The position numbers and the translations under genes were made by a program. This document shows, piece after piece, positions 31,023 to 40,670 of a stretch of DNA of 64,000 nucleotides; the first letter of the stretch is position 1, and each line of letters begins with the position of its first letter. Source of the DNA: an uncultured Paracoccaceae bacterium (GTDB taxonomy: Bacteria; Pseudomonadota; Alphaproteobacteria; Rhodobacterales; Rhodobacteraceae); NCBI GenBank assembly GCA_947501355.1, contig CANMVA010000001.1:2503492-2567491 (forward strand), given 5' to 3'. A model generated the notes under the pieces. It was given only the letters and a program-made list of their open reading frames with translations. It was not told the origin of the DNA and made no database searches.

Positions 31023-31580
31023 ATGCGCCTCGTCTTACCTTCTGCAGACGGTCTTGATGCCTACTGCACCGCGCTTGAAACCGGCTGGTCCCCGCGCACG
31101 ACCCGACCAGAAGCCGCGATGGAGGAATTGCAGGCAATCTCACGCGATGCAAAGGCCTTCCTTGCATCCCTGAATGATCCCGGCGCGTGTGGCCCCGACA
31201 TCCAGTTGCCAGACGGCAGCTCTGTGAAACGCCTTCCAAGTTTCCGCCGCTGGATGTGGAAGGATGGCTTTTGCGGCAGCATCGAGCTTCGATGGCAGCA
31301 CGGCACCAATGCCCTCCCCCCGACATGCCAAGGCCATATCGGATATTCCGTTGTTCCGTGGCGCAGGCGCGAAGGGGTGGCAACAGCCGCACTCGCAGCA
31401 CTTTTGCCAGAGGCCCGGCACGTTGGCCTGACCGCCGTCGACCTGACCGCTGATCCGAGCAACATCGCTTCCATCCGCGTGATCAAGGCCAACGGAGGAC
31501 AGCTGGTCGAACGCCGTGACAAAATGCACGTCCATGGAGAGGGTCAGGAGCTGCTTTACCGTATAGATCTTGTTGTATGA
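31023..31580 (+). CDS. GNAT-family N-acetyltransferase
   Basis: IGYSVVPWRRREGVATAALAALLPEARHVG...VDLTADPSNIASIRVIKANGG. Confidence 0.85.
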   Translation: MRLVLPSADGLDAYCTALETGWSPRTTRPEAAMEELQAISRDAKAFLASLNDPGACGPDIQLPDGSSVKRLPSFRRWMWKDGFCGSIELRWQHGTNALPPTCQGHIGYSVVPWRRREGVATAALAALLPEARHVGLTAVDLTADPSNIASIRVIKANGGQLVERRDKMHVHGEGQELLYRIDLVV

Positions 31581-32644
31581 TCAGCGCTCAGAAAGACCAT
31601 CGTTCAATTGTCTCCGCAATCGCGCTTGGGACTGTCGGGGGCACGTTATTCTATGTCCTCAACCTACCGCTCCCATGGATGCTGGGCGCGATAATCGTCA
31701 CGTTGATCGGGACACTTGCCAAATGGAACCTGACCGGTCCTGAAAAAGCCCGCCCATACGTCGTCGCAGTGATCGGGGTGATGCTCGGGTCGGGGTTCAA
31801 GCCCGATACGTTTGACCAACTTGGTCAATGGGCGGTTTCGCTGGTCGGGCTTGTCGTCTGCGTCGCGGCATCGGCTTTTCTTGTTCAAGAGTACCTTCAT
31901 AGGTTTGGAGGCCAATCTCGTGTGACGGCGATTTTTAGCGCTATGCCGGGAGGTGTGGTCGAAATGGTCGAGGCGGGGCGCGCCGAAGGCGGCGATGAAA
32001 AGGCAATCATTCTTGCGCATGTCTGGCGCATCATCCTTGTCATCGCGGCCATCGCAGTCTGGTTTAGATTTGTCTTGGGTTTTGAAGTTGACGGGACGAT
32101 TCCGATGTCTTCGAACCCGACCGGGCCGATGGACTTGTTGGTCCTTGGGGTGTGTGCTGTCCTGGGCAGCGCCCTGGGACTGGGTCTCAGGCTACCAGCG
32201 CCCACTTTTATCGGCCCCATGGTCTTGAGCGCCGCTGCCCACATGACAGGGCTCACCTACAGCAGCCCACCGCTTGCATTGGTCATTGCGGCCCAAATTG
32301 TTTTAGGCGTGATTGTCGGCTGCCGGTTCAAGGGAAGCCAGACTGGGGACGTTTTCCATGCCTTGAAACTGGCAGTCGTTTCCACTGCGATCATGATGGC
32401 AGTCGCCGTCAGTCTTGCCTGGGCTGTGCATCTGATAACGGGACACAGCCCCGCGCAGCTTCTTTTGGCCTATGCTCCTGGCGGTCTGAATGAGATGAGC
32501 ATCGTGTCCTTGGCAATTCAAGCCGACGTCGCCTTCGTGGCAACGCATCACCTCTTTCGAATTGTTGCGTTGCTCGCCCTCGCGGGGACGGTATTGGCAA
32601 GACTTGCAAAGGCCATAAACGCTGCTTCGAAAGATACTTCATGA
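31577..32644 (+). CDS. AbrB-family membrane protein (COG3180-like)
   Basis: Multi-TM; PLPWMLGAIIVTL, FSAMPGGVVEMVEAG, LAYAPGGLNEMSIVSLAI. Confidence 0.82.
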   Translation: MISAQKDHRSIVSAIALGTVGGTLFYVLNLPLPWMLGAIIVTLIGTLAKWNLTGPEKARPYVVAVIGVMLGSGFKPDTFDQLGQWAVSLVGLVVCVAASAFLVQEYLHRFGGQSRVTAIFSAMPGGVVEMVEAGRAEGGDEKAIILAHVWRIILVIAAIAVWFRFVLGFEVDGTIPMSSNPTGPMDLLVLGVCAVLGSALGLGLRLPAPTFIGPMVLSAAAHMTGLTYSSPPLALVIAAQIVLGVIVGCRFKGSQTGDVFHALKLAVVSTAIMMAVAVSLAWAVHLITGHSPAQLLLAYAPGGLNEMSIVSLAIQADVAFVATHHLFRIVALLALAGTVLARLAKAINAASKDTS

Positions 32645-32695
32645 CAAGGGGTTCGAAGCAACGTGTTGCCCCTTCCAATCAATTGAGGTCCGCCA

Positions 32696-33268
32696 ATGCC
32701 CGTTTCTGACCTGCGGTTTCAAATACATACCGAAATCGCTGGCATCGCGCCCTTCGACGATGCTGAGCGCGAAACCATCCATGACGCGCTTGAATGGTTA
32801 GACAGTGCGGCGGAGATTTTTCGTTTGCAGAAACCAGCCACGCCGCCGAAGCACCTGGTCTCTTACTTCCTGTTGGTGGATGGCGATCATATTCTGCTGG
32901 TCGATCACATCAAAGCTGGCCTCTGGTTGCCGTCCGGTGGGCATGTCGACCCCGGTGAACATCCGCGCGACACCGTCGCTCGGGAAATTGTCGAGGAGTT
33001 GGGCATTCAGGCGGACTTCGCGTTCCCAGACCCTCAATTCATCACCGCAACCACGACCGTCGGCAGCACGCCCGGTCATATCGATATGTCGCTTTGGTAT
33101 GTAGTCAGAGGGGATCGCCGACAAGACCTTGCGTTCCACCGTTCCGAGTTTACACAAATCAAATGGTTCCATCGCCGCAATGCTCCATCTGAGCGTTGCG
33201 AACCGGAACTGCATCGGTTTCTGGCCAAATTGGAAGTCTTGGAGAAACAGGAGCACAACAGCGAGTGA
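32696..33268 (+). CDS. NUDIX hydrolase
   Basis: GGHVDPGEHPRDTVAREIVEELGI Nudix box. Confidence 0.9.
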   Translation: MPVSDLRFQIHTEIAGIAPFDDAERETIHDALEWLDSAAEIFRLQKPATPPKHLVSYFLLVDGDHILLVDHIKAGLWLPSGGHVDPGEHPRDTVAREIVEELGIQADFAFPDPQFITATTTVGSTPGHIDMSLWYVVRGDRRQDLAFHRSEFTQIKWFHRRNAPSERCEPELHRFLAKLEVLEKQEHNSE

Positions 33269-33315
33269 GGTGCGGCTTCAGTTTTGCTTACGAAACACAT
33301 CGCAACACTTAGGCA

Positions 33316-33333
33316 CTGTCACGGGGCTGTTGC
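33316..33333 (+). promoter_or_regulatory. Putative Pho box upstream of phnM2
   Basis: CTGTCACGGGGCTGTTGC, 11-bp spaced repeat. Confidence 0.6.
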
Positions 33334-33411
33334 ATAATCGTTGCAAAAGCGGGCGGCGGCTTGGCGTTACGCTCTCCGACAGAACGAAACACATAACAGT
33401 TTGAGAGATCC

Positions 33412-34599
33412 ATGGATACGCTGCTTGAAAGACAGGTCCAATCGACCACAGGGCTAACCCTGACAGGTGGTCGCGTATTAGGGCCCGACAACACGTTCAC
33501 CAACGCAGATCTGCACATGGATGCAGGCATCATCACCGACACGGCCCCGGCTGCGGCTCAGGTGATGGACATGTCAGACTGTGTGATCCTGCCCGGTCTT
33601 GTCGACGCACATGGAGACGGGCATGAGCGCCACCTCATGCCGCGTGTTGGTGCTGACTTTCCCGAATGGGTTGCGCTTCGGAATGTGGATCGTGAGCTGA
33701 CCGCGAACGGGATCACAACGGCCTATCTGGCGCAATCCTATTCCTGGGAGGGCGACATGCGCGGCGCTGATGCTGCCCGGAAAGTTATCGAGGGACTAAA
33801 CGGCCTGCACCCTCGACCCGCAGCAGACATCCGCATCCAGTTGCGCTACGAGACCTTTTACCTCGACGGCGCAGACCAGTTGCTGGCGTGGCTGGAAGAC
33901 GGCACGGTGCAGTATGTTGTTTTCAACAATCATCTCCCCCAATTTGAACAGTTGCGGGACCAGCCCGAGCATATCGCGCGTTGGGCAGCGACCATCGGCC
34001 TGACACCTGACGATTTCTGGTCGTTGATGGCCAGAACTGTCGAGGGCGGTGTCGGTGTGCTCGACGCCATCATGCGCTTGTCGGAGGCCATGCGCCGCCT
34101 TGGCGTTCCCTTTGGCTCTCACGATGACCCTGACCCAGAGACCCGACGCCATTACAATGCGGTCGGCGCGACAATCGCAGAGTTTCCGCTGACACGCGCC
34201 GCTGCGCAAACTGCGCGCGATTTGGGGAATCCGATCATCATGGGCGCGCCCAACGCTTTGCGCGGGCTGAGCGCGTCGGGAAATGTCTCTGCACGGGAAC
34301 TGATTGAGGCCAATCTTTGCGACGCGCTGGTCTCGGATTACTATTTCCCGGCGCTTTTACATGCGCCGTTCAAACTGGTCCGAGACGGTGTTTGCGACCT
34401 TGCAACAGCGTGGCGCCTCGTCTCCTCTGGTCCGGCGAAAGCCGTTGGTCTTCACGACCGGGGCACTCTGGCCCCTGGATTGCGCGGCGATGTGGTTGTC
34501 GTGCGTCAGGACGATTTGGGTCGCCCACATGTCGTCGCCTGTTTCGTCTCTGGCCAACTGGCCTTTTTGGACCGGACCTACTCTGCGATCATGTCGTGA
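33412..34599 (+). CDS. phnM: PhnM-family amidohydrolase (copy 2, HGD type)
   Basis: LPGLVDAHGDGHERHLMPRVGADFP, MGAPNALRGLSASGNVSARE. Confidence 0.88.
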   Translation: MDTLLERQVQSTTGLTLTGGRVLGPDNTFTNADLHMDAGIITDTAPAAAQVMDMSDCVILPGLVDAHGDGHERHLMPRVGADFPEWVALRNVDRELTANGITTAYLAQSYSWEGDMRGADAARKVIEGLNGLHPRPAADIRIQLRYETFYLDGADQLLAWLEDGTVQYVVFNNHLPQFEQLRDQPEHIARWAATIGLTPDDFWSLMARTVEGGVGVLDAIMRLSEAMRRLGVPFGSHDDPDPETRRHYNAVGATIAEFPLTRAAAQTARDLGNPIIMGAPNALRGLSASGNVSARELIEANLCDALVSDYYFPALLHAPFKLVRDGVCDLATAWRLVSSGPAKAVGLHDRGTLAPGLRGDVVVVRQDDLGRPHVVACFVSGQLAFLDRTYSAIMS

Positions 34600-35219
34600 G
34601 CGCGCCACCCATTTTCGGTGACAGCAAGCATGACAAGCACCATCGGATCCTGATCACAGGATGTTCCGGCGGCGGGAAGTCAACCCTGATCGATGCGCTC
34701 TCTCGAGCGGGGCGCAGTGTCGTGCCCGAACCGGGACTGCGCATCCTGCGCAGTGAAAAGGCACGAGGCGGCACAGCGTTGCCGTGGCGCGACATGCCCG
34801 CCTTTTTGTGGAGCGCCGTGGCGGTGGCAAAGGCTGATCTGGAACGCGTCTCCAACAACACCGATCCCGTTTTCTTTGACAGGGGCCTGCTGGACGCGGC
34901 GGTCGGTCTTAAGCACCTGTGCGGCGTCCCGTTCGGTGACACCCTCGGAACTGGGTTTCCCTATGCAAAGCGTGTCGTTCTGGCACCACCATGGCGCGAA
35001 ATCTATGTGCGGACCGCGGACAGACAGCACAGCTTCGAAGACGCCACCAATGAATATGATCGCATCCGAGATGCCGCTGTAGAGCTGGGGTGCGACATCT
35101 TGGAATTGCCGCAAGTGGATGTGAAAACGCGGCTCAGCATCGTTGACTCCACGTTTGACCTTTCGCCACCGGTAACGGCGCGCCTTGAGGTGGGACCAAG
35201 ATTGACAAACCTTCGCTGA
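34596..35219 (+). CDS. AAA-family ATPase / small-molecule kinase-like protein
   Basis: RILITGCSGGGKSTLIDAL P-loop; GTG start overlapping the phnM2 stop. Confidence 0.75.
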   Translation: MSAPPIFGDSKHDKHHRILITGCSGGGKSTLIDALSRAGRSVVPEPGLRILRSEKARGGTALPWRDMPAFLWSAVAVAKADLERVSNNTDPVFFDRGLLDAAVGLKHLCGVPFGDTLGTGFPYAKRVVLAPPWREIYVRTADRQHSFEDATNEYDRIRDAAVELGCDILELPQVDVKTRLSIVDSTFDLSPPVTARLEVGPRLTNLR

Positions 35220-35372
35220 CGACTTACCCGCAGTATACCGGAGAGTATTATGCCAAACACGCTCACAGTTTTTGCGTTCGCTTACGCCCATTACTGGGAG
35301 CATCACGCGTGCGGCGGCATATCTTCGAGCGGTGACAGAGTCTAAGTCACATACCCCACCCCGAAGCCAACG

Positions 35373-35399
35373 AGCCGCCCATTTTGAGGCGGCTTTTTT
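35373..35399 (+). terminator. Rho-independent terminator
   Basis: AGCCGCC-CATTTTGA-GGCGGCT followed by TTTTT. Confidence 0.75.
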
Positions 35400-35531
35400 C
35401 GTTCAGGAGACCCAAATGTCCTTCCGTCTTACCCCCCGCATTTACCGAAACAGCTCAACAAAATCCCATGTGGCCCCTCGCCGTTGGACCGTGTCCTTTG
35501 ATGCGCCTCCCCCATCGGGAGTACCACCGTT

Positions 35532-35846
35532 ATGAAAGGCATCTCCCTGATAAGCGCGGCGGGCGCTGTCGCACTTCTACTTGGCCAATCGACCTTTGCG
35601 GTTGCGAATGGTGGACCCATAGCGGATGTGCTTTGCAGCGCGGGGGCAGATATGCGCGACAGGCTCGAAACCCACTACCGGGCTGAGCGGTCTTGGGCGG
35701 GTTTGCGCGGCCCGGATGAGGTCATGGAGCTTTGGCAGGATGCGGATGGCGATTGGACTTTGATCATCCGGCACGCAAGTGGGAACTGGTGCATCGTCGC
35801 CATGGGCGACGCATTAGAGCCTTTTTCACATAGTCCCCACAGCTGA
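35532..35846 (+). CDS. Small exported protein (paralogous pair member 1)
   Basis: Signal peptide; DVLCSAGADMRDRL...AGLRGPDEVMELW...NWCIVAMGD, parallels the 36291 gene. Confidence 0.7.
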   Translation: MKGISLISAAGAVALLLGQSTFAVANGGPIADVLCSAGADMRDRLETHYRAERSWAGLRGPDEVMELWQDADGDWTLIIRHASGNWCIVAMGDALEPFSHSPHS

Positions 35847-35853
35847 GACTGCG

Positions 35854-35880
35854 CTTGGGGGCGCTACTTGTGCCCCCAAG
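35854..35880. terminator. Perfect 9-bp hairpin between convergent genes
   Basis: CTTGGGGGC-GCTACTTGT-GCCCCCAAG; no strong T tract. Confidence 0.4.
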
Positions 35881-35997
35881 GTTGCCTCTGACCGGTCTGG
35901 GCCATTCGTACAAACAAGTTGCCCACGTTGCCTGACGCATTCCGACGCCATCTTCATGGCCTACGCCAGCAAATGATCTTTTTAAGGTGAAACCGAC

Positions 35998-36291
35998 CTA
36001 GGCTGGCCCCGCCAAGCGGGCCTCCCAGTGTTCGCCCATTGCAACAATGCAGGACGTGCCATTTGCGTAGTTCTGGACGATCATCCATTCGCCATCCTGT
36101 CGGCTGACCCAAACCTCCAACATGGTTTCCGGATCACGCAGCCCCATGCCCTGACGTTCGGCACCCAAGACTTCAGTCAGCATTGACAACATCCGTGCTC
36201 GATCATCGCAGCTGACATCCGACATTTTGGCATCAGCCAGTGTTGGCGCAGACAGACTGAGTGTCAAAAAGAGAACGAAACGAGCAATCAT
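35998..36291 (-). CDS. Small exported protein (paralogous pair member 2)
   Basis: Signal peptide MIARFVLFLTLSLSAPTLA; DVSCDDRARM...GLRDPETMLEVW...TSCIVAMGE. Confidence 0.7.
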   Translation of the reverse strand: MIARFVLFLTLSLSAPTLADAKMSDVSCDDRARMLSMLTEVLGAERQGMGLRDPETMLEVWVSRQDGEWMIVQNYANGTSCIVAMGEHWEARLAGPA

Positions 36292-36450
36292 GCTCGAAGC
36301 ATAGATGGGCCGGGCACAAAAGGTAACAGTTTTATGACGACTTGTGGATAAAATCCGTTGAAAGGCAAAACCGATCTCGATCTCTGGATCGTCATCATGG
36401 GCGCCCTTGTCATAAATTCGTTGCGCAATTGGCAAGAAATTGAATCCAAA

Positions 36451-36468
36451 CTGTCATGTGAGTGTCGC
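36451..36468 (+). promoter_or_regulatory. Putative Pho box upstream of phnC2
   Basis: CTGTCATGTGAGTGTCGC. Confidence 0.55.
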
Positions 36469-36505
36469 TTCGCCTGCGTAATTGCCCCTCAACCACGGGG
36501 ATGAC

Positions 36506-37321
36506 ATGCTAACAATTGATGCACTGACAAAGCGGTTCGGGGACAAGACGGCTGTGGATTCAGCCAATATCTCTGTCGACCAACCGACGATGATTGGGAT
36601 TATCGGGCGTTCTGGCGCCGGCAAATCCACCCTTCTCAGAATGGTCAATCGCCTCAGCGACGCCACGAGCGGAACCATCACTTTCGAAGGTGAAGATATC
36701 ACAGCTCTACGCGGCGCGGCGAAACGCGATTGGCAGTCACGCTGTGCCATGATCTTCCAGCAATTCAATCTGGTCCCACGGATGGATGTGGTATCGAACG
36801 TCCTACACGGCACTTTGAACAAGCGCTCAACCGTCGCGACCATGTTCAACCTCTATCCGCAGGCGGACATTCACAAGGCAATTGAGATACTCGATCGTCT
36901 TGGCATCGCCGAGCAAGCGCCCAAGCGTGCGGAGGCGTTGTCTGGTGGCCAGCAGCAGCGCGTCGCGATTGCGCGGGCATTGATGCAAGATCCCAAAATC
37001 ATCTTGGCGGATGAGCCCATCGCCTCGCTTGATCCGATGAACGCTCAGGTGGTGATGCAATCCCTGCGCAACATCCATGAAGAGGATGGGCGCATGGTGA
37101 TCGCCAATCTTCACACACTCGACACCGCCCGCCGTTATTGCGACCGGGTGATCGGGATGCGTGACGGACGGATCGTCTTTGATGGGACGCCTGCGCAACT
37201 GACCACCGGCGCGGCACGCGACATTTACGGTGCTGGCGCGGACTTCTCTGAAGCCGCGACATCCACCGAAATCGAAACACTGGACAGGCCCGAGGTTCGC
37301 GAAGCTGAAACCTACGTCTGA
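36506..37321 (+). CDS. phnC: Phosphonate ABC transporter ATPase PhnC (copy 2)
   Basis: [32 protein letters not shown]. Confidence 0.92.
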   Translation: MLTIDALTKRFGDKTAVDSANISVDQPTMIGIIGRSGAGKSTLLRMVNRLSDATSGTITFEGEDITALRGAAKRDWQSRCAMIFQQFNLVPRMDVVSNVLHGTLNKRSTVATMFNLYPQADIHKAIEILDRLGIAEQAPKRAEALSGGQQQRVAIARALMQDPKIILADEPIASLDPMNAQVVMQSLRNIHEEDGRMVIANLHTLDTARRYCDRVIGMRDGRIVFDGTPAQLTTGAARDIYGAGADFSEAATSTEIETLDRPEVREAETYV

Positions 37322-37381
37322 TCCAGGTGTCTACCTGCACAGGTGTGCAGGCCAACTTCATCACATCCAACGGAGAGACCG

Positions 37382-38293
37382 ATGAAAAAGATCCTTGCCC
37401 TTGCACTGGCAACAACCACAGCGCTGAGCACAGGCGTTGTCGCAGAAGACATCACCGAATTCCGCATCGGCATTCTGGGCGGCGAAAACGCTCAAGACCG
37501 CCTGAACGCCTATTCCTGCCTGCAGGAATACACCACAGAAGCGCTTGGCGTCGAAACCAAGCTGTTTGCACCTGCCGACTATAACGGTGTGATCCAGGGT
37601 CTGCTGGGTGGCACTATCGACATGGCGTGGCTGGGCGCATCGGCCTATGCGGCGACCTTCCTGCAGGATGAAGCCGCGGTTGAGCCTGTCCTCATCAAAG
37701 TGAACCTCGACGGCTCCGTCGGCTATCACTCCATTGGTTTTGCGCGCGTTGACAGCGGCATCACCTCGCTTGATGACATGCAGGACAAAGTCTTTGGTTT
37801 CGGTGATCCAAACTCGACATCCGGCTACCTCATTCCTTCGATCGAAATTCCGCAGCATGCGGAAGGCATCACGATGGAGTCTGGCGACTACTTCGGTGAA
37901 GTGAAATTCACCGGCGGTCACGAGCAGACCATTGTTGCGGTCAACAACGGCGACATCGACGCTGGCGTGACCTGGGCCGACGCTCAAGGCAACTGGGAAG
38001 ACGGCTACAACTCCGGCGCGCTGCGCAAGGCGGTTGATGCGGGTCTCGTGGACATGAACGAGCTGACGCAGATCTGGAAGTCCAAGGTTATCCCGGAAGG
38101 CCCCATCGTTCTGCGCAAGGCCCTGCCCGAAGACGTGCGTGCCACAATGACCGATTTGATGGACACCCTGCACGAACGTGACGAGCAGTGCGCCTATAAC
38201 GTCGCTGCTGGCGAAACTCTGGGCTTCCAGCCCGTCACACACGAGACCTACGAATCCATCGTGGAAGCCCGCAAGTCGAAGATCGGCGGATAA
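37382..38293 (+). CDS. phnD: Phosphonate ABC transporter substrate-binding protein PhnD (copy 2)
   Basis: Signal peptide; FRIGILGGENAQDRLNAYSCLQEY, GDPNSTSGYLIP. Confidence 0.92.
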   Translation: MKKILALALATTTALSTGVVAEDITEFRIGILGGENAQDRLNAYSCLQEYTTEALGVETKLFAPADYNGVIQGLLGGTIDMAWLGASAYAATFLQDEAAVEPVLIKVNLDGSVGYHSIGFARVDSGITSLDDMQDKVFGFGDPNSTSGYLIPSIEIPQHAEGITMESGDYFGEVKFTGGHEQTIVAVNNGDIDAGVTWADAQGNWEDGYNSGALRKAVDAGLVDMNELTQIWKSKVIPEGPIVLRKALPEDVRATMTDLMDTLHERDEQCAYNVAAGETLGFQPVTHETYESIVEARKSKIGG

Positions 38294-38312
38294 CCCAATT
38301 TTCATGACGTGT

Positions 38313-38336
38313 CCGGTGGCGCTTCGGTGCCACCGG
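38313..38336 (+). terminator. Strong hairpin with TTCG tetraloop between phnD2 and phnE2
   Basis: CCGGTGGCGC-TTCG-GTGCCACCGG (one G-T pair), then TATTCTTTT. Confidence 0.6.
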
Positions 38337-38356
38337 TATTCTTTTGCGGGGGCATA

Positions 38357-39232
38357 ATGGCAGACCTATCCCTTGGCAGCGCCGCGCAAAGCGTCGGCAG
38401 CATCCAATCCAATTACATGGCGCAAGTTCAACGGCGCAGGCTCTACAGCGGTCTTGCTCTCCTGATCTTCGTCGTCCTCATGGTGTCGGGTTTCAACATC
38501 GCCGACGACCGCAATGCAGGCGGCTTTTGGGACGGTCTCGGTCAGATTGGCGACTATCCCGCCGAAGTGCTGTCAGAGGCATGGGAGAAGCGCGCTGATC
38601 TACCTGGCCTGATCGCGAAATACTTCCCCGCGTTGATCGAGACCATCAACATCGCCGCTGTCTCCACCCTGATCGGCGCAATCGCTGGCCTGATCCTGTC
38701 GTTTCTCAGCACACGTGGTCTCGCCAAATGGCCCCGCCTGATCCCACTGTTTCGGCGCTTTTCCGACATCATGCGCGCCGTGCCTGAAATCGTCATTGCC
38801 CTTGTTCTGATCTTCGTTCTGGGCGGTGGGCCTGTGCCCGCGATGATTGCCATCGCCATCCACACGGCCGGGGCTTTGGGCAAACTTTTCTCGGAAGTCG
38901 CCGAAAACGCTGACCTCAAACCCGTCGAAGGCCTTGCCTCGACAGGCGCGACGTGGTCGCAGAAGATGTTGCTCGGTGTGGTCCCGCAGGTCGCGCCCAA
39001 CTACGTCAGCTACGCGTTGCTGCGGTTCGAGATCAACATACGTGCCTCTGCCATCCTTGGTTTCGTGGGCGCTGGCGGCCTTGGTTACGAGCTGCGCAAC
39101 GCCATGGCATGGGGTCCAGGTCGATTTGATGAAGCCGCCGCCATCTTCATCCTGCTCTTCGGCACCATCGTCTTCTTCGATCAGGTCTCCAGCCACTACC
39201 GCAACCGTCTGACCGAGGGGCAAGCACAATGA
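38357..39232 (+). CDS. phnE: Phosphonate ABC transporter permease PhnE (copy 2a)
   Basis: ABC permease; AVPEIVIALVLIFVLG, FVGAGGLGYELRNAM. Confidence 0.92.
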   Translation: MADLSLGSAAQSVGSIQSNYMAQVQRRRLYSGLALLIFVVLMVSGFNIADDRNAGGFWDGLGQIGDYPAEVLSEAWEKRADLPGLIAKYFPALIETINIAAVSTLIGAIAGLILSFLSTRGLAKWPRLIPLFRRFSDIMRAVPEIVIALVLIFVLGGGPVPAMIAIAIHTAGALGKLFSEVAENADLKPVEGLASTGATWSQKMLLGVVPQVAPNYVSYALLRFEINIRASAILGFVGAGGLGYELRNAMAWGPGRFDEAAAIFILLFGTIVFFDQVSSHYRNRLTEGQAQ

Positions 39233-40554
39233 CAGCCACGGATATCTGCCTCGCCAAGAGCAATGCTGACGCGCTGTTCCAGCGCAAGCGTATCTTCGGT
39301 TTCGCAGTCCCTGCCGTGATCTGCGCCTACCTCGTTTACATCTTCTTTGCGTTCGACATTCAGGGCCTTGCTCAACGCGCGAACATGGAGAATGCGGTCA
39401 CCCTCGCCTCCGATAGCTGGTCGCACAAAGTTCACGTCACCCGCGACAACCGGTCAGGCGAAATCAGCTATGCTGTCGAGGGCGAACGCAAAGGCCGTTA
39501 CCCGGAGGGCGAGCGCCCAGCCTGGGTGTCGGGTGACGACATCATCACAATCGATCTGGGCGGCGACCAGATCGTGCGCTACCTGCCGGACAACCGCACC
39601 GAAATAGACCTCCCGGATTTCCCGCTGATAGAAGTGCAGGCCGAGGGTCGCACGCTGACCAGTAACCTTGAGACTGCATTTCCTGGCGACCTGCCCGATT
39701 GGATCTCGGCTTCAAACCGCCGCATCGGCATCACCACGCCTGAGGGCCGTATCACCCTCACAGGCGCGCGTACCGAGGTCTTCAACTACTTTCCGGGCTG
39801 GGAGCTGTTCTGGTTCACTCTCGACAGCCCCTATCACGGTCAGGGCGTGGGCCAGATCCTCTTTGGTGACCGTATTGACCCCACACGCAGCAATGTCACA
39901 GGCGCAGTATACGACTGGTGGAATAACGCCATGTGGCGGCACAAGGACGTGATGTGGGCGATCGGCGAAACGCTTTTGATGGCGTTTCTCGGGACCATGG
40001 GCGCCGCGATGATCGCGCTGCCGATGGCCTTCCTTGCTGCCAAGCGGTTCACGCCCATCATGCTTTTGCGTGCCACAACGCGGCGCCTTTTCGACTTCGT
40101 GCGCGGCGTGGATGCTCTGATTTGGACGGTGGTTCTGGCCCGCGCCTTTGGCCCTGGCCCCCTGACCGGCACGCTGGCGATCCTTATCACCGACACGGGC
40201 ACGTTCGGGAAAATCTTCTCGGAGGCGCTGGAAAACGTCGACAACAAGCAAATCGAAGGTGTCTCTTCAACCGGTGCCAAACCCCTGCAACGCTATCGAT
40301 TTGGCGTGATCCCGCAGGTCGTCCCGGTGCTTCTGGCGCAGATCCTCTACTTCCTTGAGTCCAACACCCGGTCCGCCACAATCATCGGCGCAATCACTGG
40401 CGGCGGCATCGGCCTGATGCTGACGCAAGCGATCCAGACCCAGAAAGACTGGGAAGAGGTCGCCTACTATATCGTCTTGATCATCCTGATGGTCATGTTC
40501 ATGGATTGGTTCTCCGGCTGGCTGCGCGGCAAACTGATCGGGCGCAAGGACTAG
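39229..40554 (+). CDS. phnE: Phosphonate ABC transporter permease PhnE with large periplasmic insertion (copy 2b)
   Basis: C-terminal ABC permease plus an extra region between TM1 and the permease core ([19 protein letters not shown]...[11 protein letters not shown]). Confidence 0.9.
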   Translation: MTATDICLAKSNADALFQRKRIFGFAVPAVICAYLVYIFFAFDIQGLAQRANMENAVTLASDSWSHKVHVTRDNRSGEISYAVEGERKGRYPEGERPAWVSGDDIITIDLGGDQIVRYLPDNRTEIDLPDFPLIEVQAEGRTLTSNLETAFPGDLPDWISASNRRIGITTPEGRITLTGARTEVFNYFPGWELFWFTLDSPYHGQGVGQILFGDRIDPTRSNVTGAVYDWWNNAMWRHKDVMWAIGETLLMAFLGTMGAAMIALPMAFLAAKRFTPIMLLRATTRRLFDFVRGVDALIWTVVLARAFGPGPLTGTLAILITDTGTFGKIFSEALENVDNKQIEGVSSTGAKPLQRYRFGVIPQVVPVLLAQILYFLESNTRSATIIGAITGGGIGLMLTQAIQTQKDWEEVAYYIVLIILMVMFMDWFSGWLRGKLIGRKD

Positions 40555-40670
40555 TGGCACGCATCCTGATCACGGGGGCGAACCGGGGCATCCCACCCAT
40601 CGCCAATCACCCGACACGCGCCGACACCGGCAAGGTCTTTCGCCCCTCCGGAGAGGAAACTCCCTCCTAA
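40554..40670 (+). pseudogene. Short in-frame remnant of a short-chain dehydrogenase (38 codons)
   Basis: GTG-initiated [13 protein letters not shown] + [26 protein letters not shown]-term SDR Rossmann start fused to an SDR-like C-term. Confidence 0.5.

Noticed and set aside
37361-38305. 314-aa minus-strand ORF
   Set aside because: Antisense to phnD2
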